From Promethearchaeota archaeon (GTDB lineage: Archaea; Asgardarchaeota; Lokiarchaeia; Sigyniarchaeales; SOKP01): 6,114 bases of DNA. Location of the stretch: positions 1-6,114 of the forward strand of contig JAUWZT010000205.1 of the NCBI GenBank assembly GCA_030615145.1. The letters are read 5' to 3'. Numbering within the stretch: the first letter of the stretch is position 1; each line of letters opens with the position of its first letter. This document shows positions 4,798-6,114 of this stretch, piece after piece. Below the pieces are notes generated by a model. It saw nothing but the letters and a program-made list of their open reading frames with translations, did no database searches and was not told where the DNA came from. A program made the position numbers and the translations under genes.

Positions 4798-5919
4798 ATG
4801 TCGGAGAAAAAGAATTTCATAATAGATCTGTTCAGTGGAGCTGGTGGTTTATCGCTAGGTTTTGAAATGGCAAATTTCCGCATTGGATTAGCGATAGAAT
4901 TAGAAGAGAATTATTATAATGCTTATAAATTAAATCATCCCGAAACTTTATGCTTAAATAGAGACATAACGGAATTAGATTGCGGAGAAATATTAGATAA
5001 ATTCGTTAAGAACATAGAAATTAGCGGGATTATCGGAGGGCCCCCTTGTATGGGATTTTCTACTGTAGGAAACAGAAGACCAGACGATCCTCGAAATACG
5101 TTAATTTATTATTTCATTCAATGGGTTAATTACTTTAAACCACAATTTTTCGTTATGGAAAATGTTCCTGGAATTTTATCGATGTCTAAAGGAAAGGTAG
5201 TAGAAAAAGTTATTGAGCTGTATAGCGATATAGGTTATTCATGTAAAATGGAAGTGTTATTAGCGGCAGATTATGGCGTTCCACAATTAAGACGAAGGGT
5301 GTTTTTCATAGGAACTCCAGAGGATTCGGGCTTATCGTTTAAAATTCAAAAAACAAATAGAAAGGACGGTAACCAGAACAATCCTTGCGAGAAGGAAGCT
5401 CTACCTTCTTATTTAACGGTAAAGGACGCGATTTCCGATATTCTTGACATAAAACCTTTTGTTAAAAAACGTACAGAAAATTTAGTTAAGGAATATTCAC
5501 ATCCACCAAAAACGCAATTTCAAGAATATTTAAGGAAAGAGTCGGATAAGTTATACGATCATTTTGCCCCAAATCACAGCGAATTAGTAATGAAAAGGAT
5601 TTCTCACATTAATCAAGGCGAGAACCATATTTCTTTGCCGAAGGAGTACCAACTTAAAGGAGGGTACCCCAATATATACGGTAGACTTCATTTAAATAAT
5701 CCTGCAGATACTATTACGGGAAATTGTGGTTGCGTTAGCGCCCCAGGTAGATTTATCCATCCTACACAGAATAGAGCGATCTCCATTAGAGAAGCCGCGC
5801 GATTGCAATCGTTTCCAGACAAGTATAGGTTTTGCGGAAATATGAGCGATAAATATAGGCAAGTAGGAAACGCAGTTCCTCCATTAATGGCTCATGCAGT
5901 AGCTAAATCAATCATGTAA
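4798..5919 (+). CDS. C5-cytosine DNA methyltransferase
   Basis: The 373-residue product transfers a methyl group from S-adenosylmethionine to carbon 5 of cytosine within a specific DNA site. All main motifs are in canonical order. Motif I is DLFSGAGGLSLGF (10-22, SAM binding). Motif IV is GGPPCMGFS (80-88) with catalytic C84. Motif VI is ENVPG (121-125) with E121 contacting the base. Motif VIII is QLRRRVFFIG (163-172). The variable target-recognition region spans about 175-315 and includes GRLHLNNPADTIT. Motif IX is REAARLQSFPDKYRF (331-345), and motif X is YRQVGNAVPPLMAHAVAKSI (353-372). Length and motif set are complete, so it is probably active. The recognition site cannot be read from the sequence. 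It is divergent from a Mig-like glycosylase, and no restriction enzyme is visible, so it may be an orphan methylase or belong to a system continuing outside. CG dinucleotides look commoner here than in the surface-protein genes, suggesting acquisition by transfer. Confidence 0.95.
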   Translation: MSEKKNFIIDLFSGAGGLSLGFEMANFRIGLAIELEENYYNAYKLNHPETLCLNRDITELDCGEILDKFVKNIEISGIIGGPPCMGFSTVGNRRPDDPRNTLIYYFIQWVNYFKPQFFVMENVPGILSMSKGKVVEKVIELYSDIGYSCKMEVLLAADYGVPQLRRRVFFIGTPEDSGLSFKIQKTNRKDGNQNNPCEKEALPSYLTVKDAISDILDIKPFVKKRTENLVKEYSHPPKTQFQEYLRKESDKLYDHFAPNHSELVMKRISHINQGENHISLPKEYQLKGGYPNIYGRLHLNNPADTITGNCGCVSAPGRFIHPTQNRAISIREAARLQSFPDKYRFCGNMSDKYRQVGNAVPPLMAHAVAKSIM

Positions 5920-5980
5920 CTTTGAAGAATATGTAACTTTTCAAAATAAATGAAACTATTTCAAAAAAGATGAAACAACT
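5914..5980 (+). repeat. Spaced ATGTAAC/ATGAAAC repeats downstream of the methyltransferase
   Basis: ATGTAACTTT occurs at 5914-5923, overlapping the stop codon, and at 5931-5940. Related ATGAAAC elements follow at 5950-5956 and 5970-5976. Spacing is 17, 19 and 20 bp, and 5941-5960 matches 5961-5980 at 16 of 20 positions. The units are too short and uneven for CRISPR. They could be protein-binding iterons for whatever is transcribed to the right, or a decayed tandem repeat. Confidence 0.5.
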
Positions 5981-6000
5981 AGTACATGTCTAGTATATAC
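5978..6000 (+). promoter_or_regulatory. Palindrome overlapping a TATA-like box
   Basis: ACTAG (5978-5982) and CTAGT (5990-5994) are a perfect inverted repeat around a 7-bp spacer containing ACATGT. It touches TAGTATATAC (5991-6000), a good TATA box. Transcription would begin near 6020-6031, just before the GC-rich hairpin. Such overlap is typical of repressor operators; that use is inferred. Confidence 0.4.
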
Positions 6001-6030
6001 TTAGGGATATTTATCAAAGGATTTTTTTAA

Positions 6031-6080
6031 GGAAGAGAGGTTTCCGATGGAGTCTGGGAGGTAAGTAATGCTGGGCTCCA
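6031..6080 (+). ncRNA. Candidate structured RNA, incomplete or unbounded at the right
   Basis: This short stretch is clearly richer in G and C than its surroundings and has no open frame: ATG 6047 stops after five codons and ATG 6068 after eight. TGGAGTCT (6048-6055) pairs with GGGCTCCA (6073-6080) over 8 bp, including G-U pairs, around a 17-nt loop. GGAA (6031-6034) and TTCC (6042-6045) can form a small stem before it. In AT-rich archaea such GC islands often mark stable RNAs. I do not recognise it as tRNA, 5S, SRP or RNase P RNA. A TATA-like box lies about 30 nt upstream. Confidence 0.3.
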
Positions 6081-6114
6081 CATACAGAAATTAAACAATA
6101 TTAGCTTCTTTTAC

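Noticed and set aside
5914..5980. CRISPR or tandem attachment sites
   Set aside because: Repeats are only 7-10 bp with uneven spacing, and no integrase or cas gene is in the window.
6059..6069. Eukaryote-like 5' splice site (GGTAAGTAA)
   Set aside because: The match is short and expected by chance; nothing else suggests spliceosomal introns.
6047..6114. Start of a protein gene at the right edge
   Set aside because: Both plus-strand ATG frames stop within nine codons.

Overview
The window is strongly AT-rich and looks archaeal. Several genes have TATA-box-like promoters 20 to 40 nt upstream of the start, there is a poly-T terminator, and Shine-Dalgarno signals are mostly weak or absent. Secreted proteins with an N-terminal IGFFLIG-type leader, a mini RING-like zinc protein, a flavodoxin/ferredoxin-type iron-sulfur domain and a Mig-like DNA glycosylase together suggest an Asgard (Lokiarchaeia-like) or related archaeon. 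That placement is an inference from protein style, not a marker-gene assignment.

Left third (1-2108, minus strand): two tandem paralogues encode secreted, acidic surface proteins of unknown function. The left copy runs off the window edge. The right copy is complete, with a signal peptide, an Asp-rich linker, an EF-hand-like loop and a C-terminal membrane anchor. They share a near-identical block in the second half of the ectodomain.

Middle (2109-3808): a 423-bp gene-free stretch contains an orphan archaeal TATA box. It is followed on the plus strand by a 107-residue zinc-ribbon plus RING-like protein. Ten bases further on lies a 2x[4Fe-4S] ferredoxin reading frame with no usable start, probably the C-terminal remnant of an EFR1-type flavodoxin-ferredoxin protein. 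A convergent minus-strand gene encodes a secreted protein with a Pro-Asp pentapeptide stalk, written in DNA as a 15-bp minisatellite, and a C-terminal helical domain.

Right part (4015-6114): a helix-hairpin-helix, iron-sulfur DNA glycosylase resembling the Mig/MutY branch is divergent from a complete C5-cytosine DNA methyltransferase. The simplest joint function is methylation of a cytosine target by one enzyme and removal of thymine from T:G mismatches left by 5-methylcytosine deamination by the other. No restriction endonuclease is visible in the window. The last 195 bp hold short spaced repeats, a small palindrome joined to a TATA-like box, and a locally GC-rich hairpin that may belong to a non-coding RNA.
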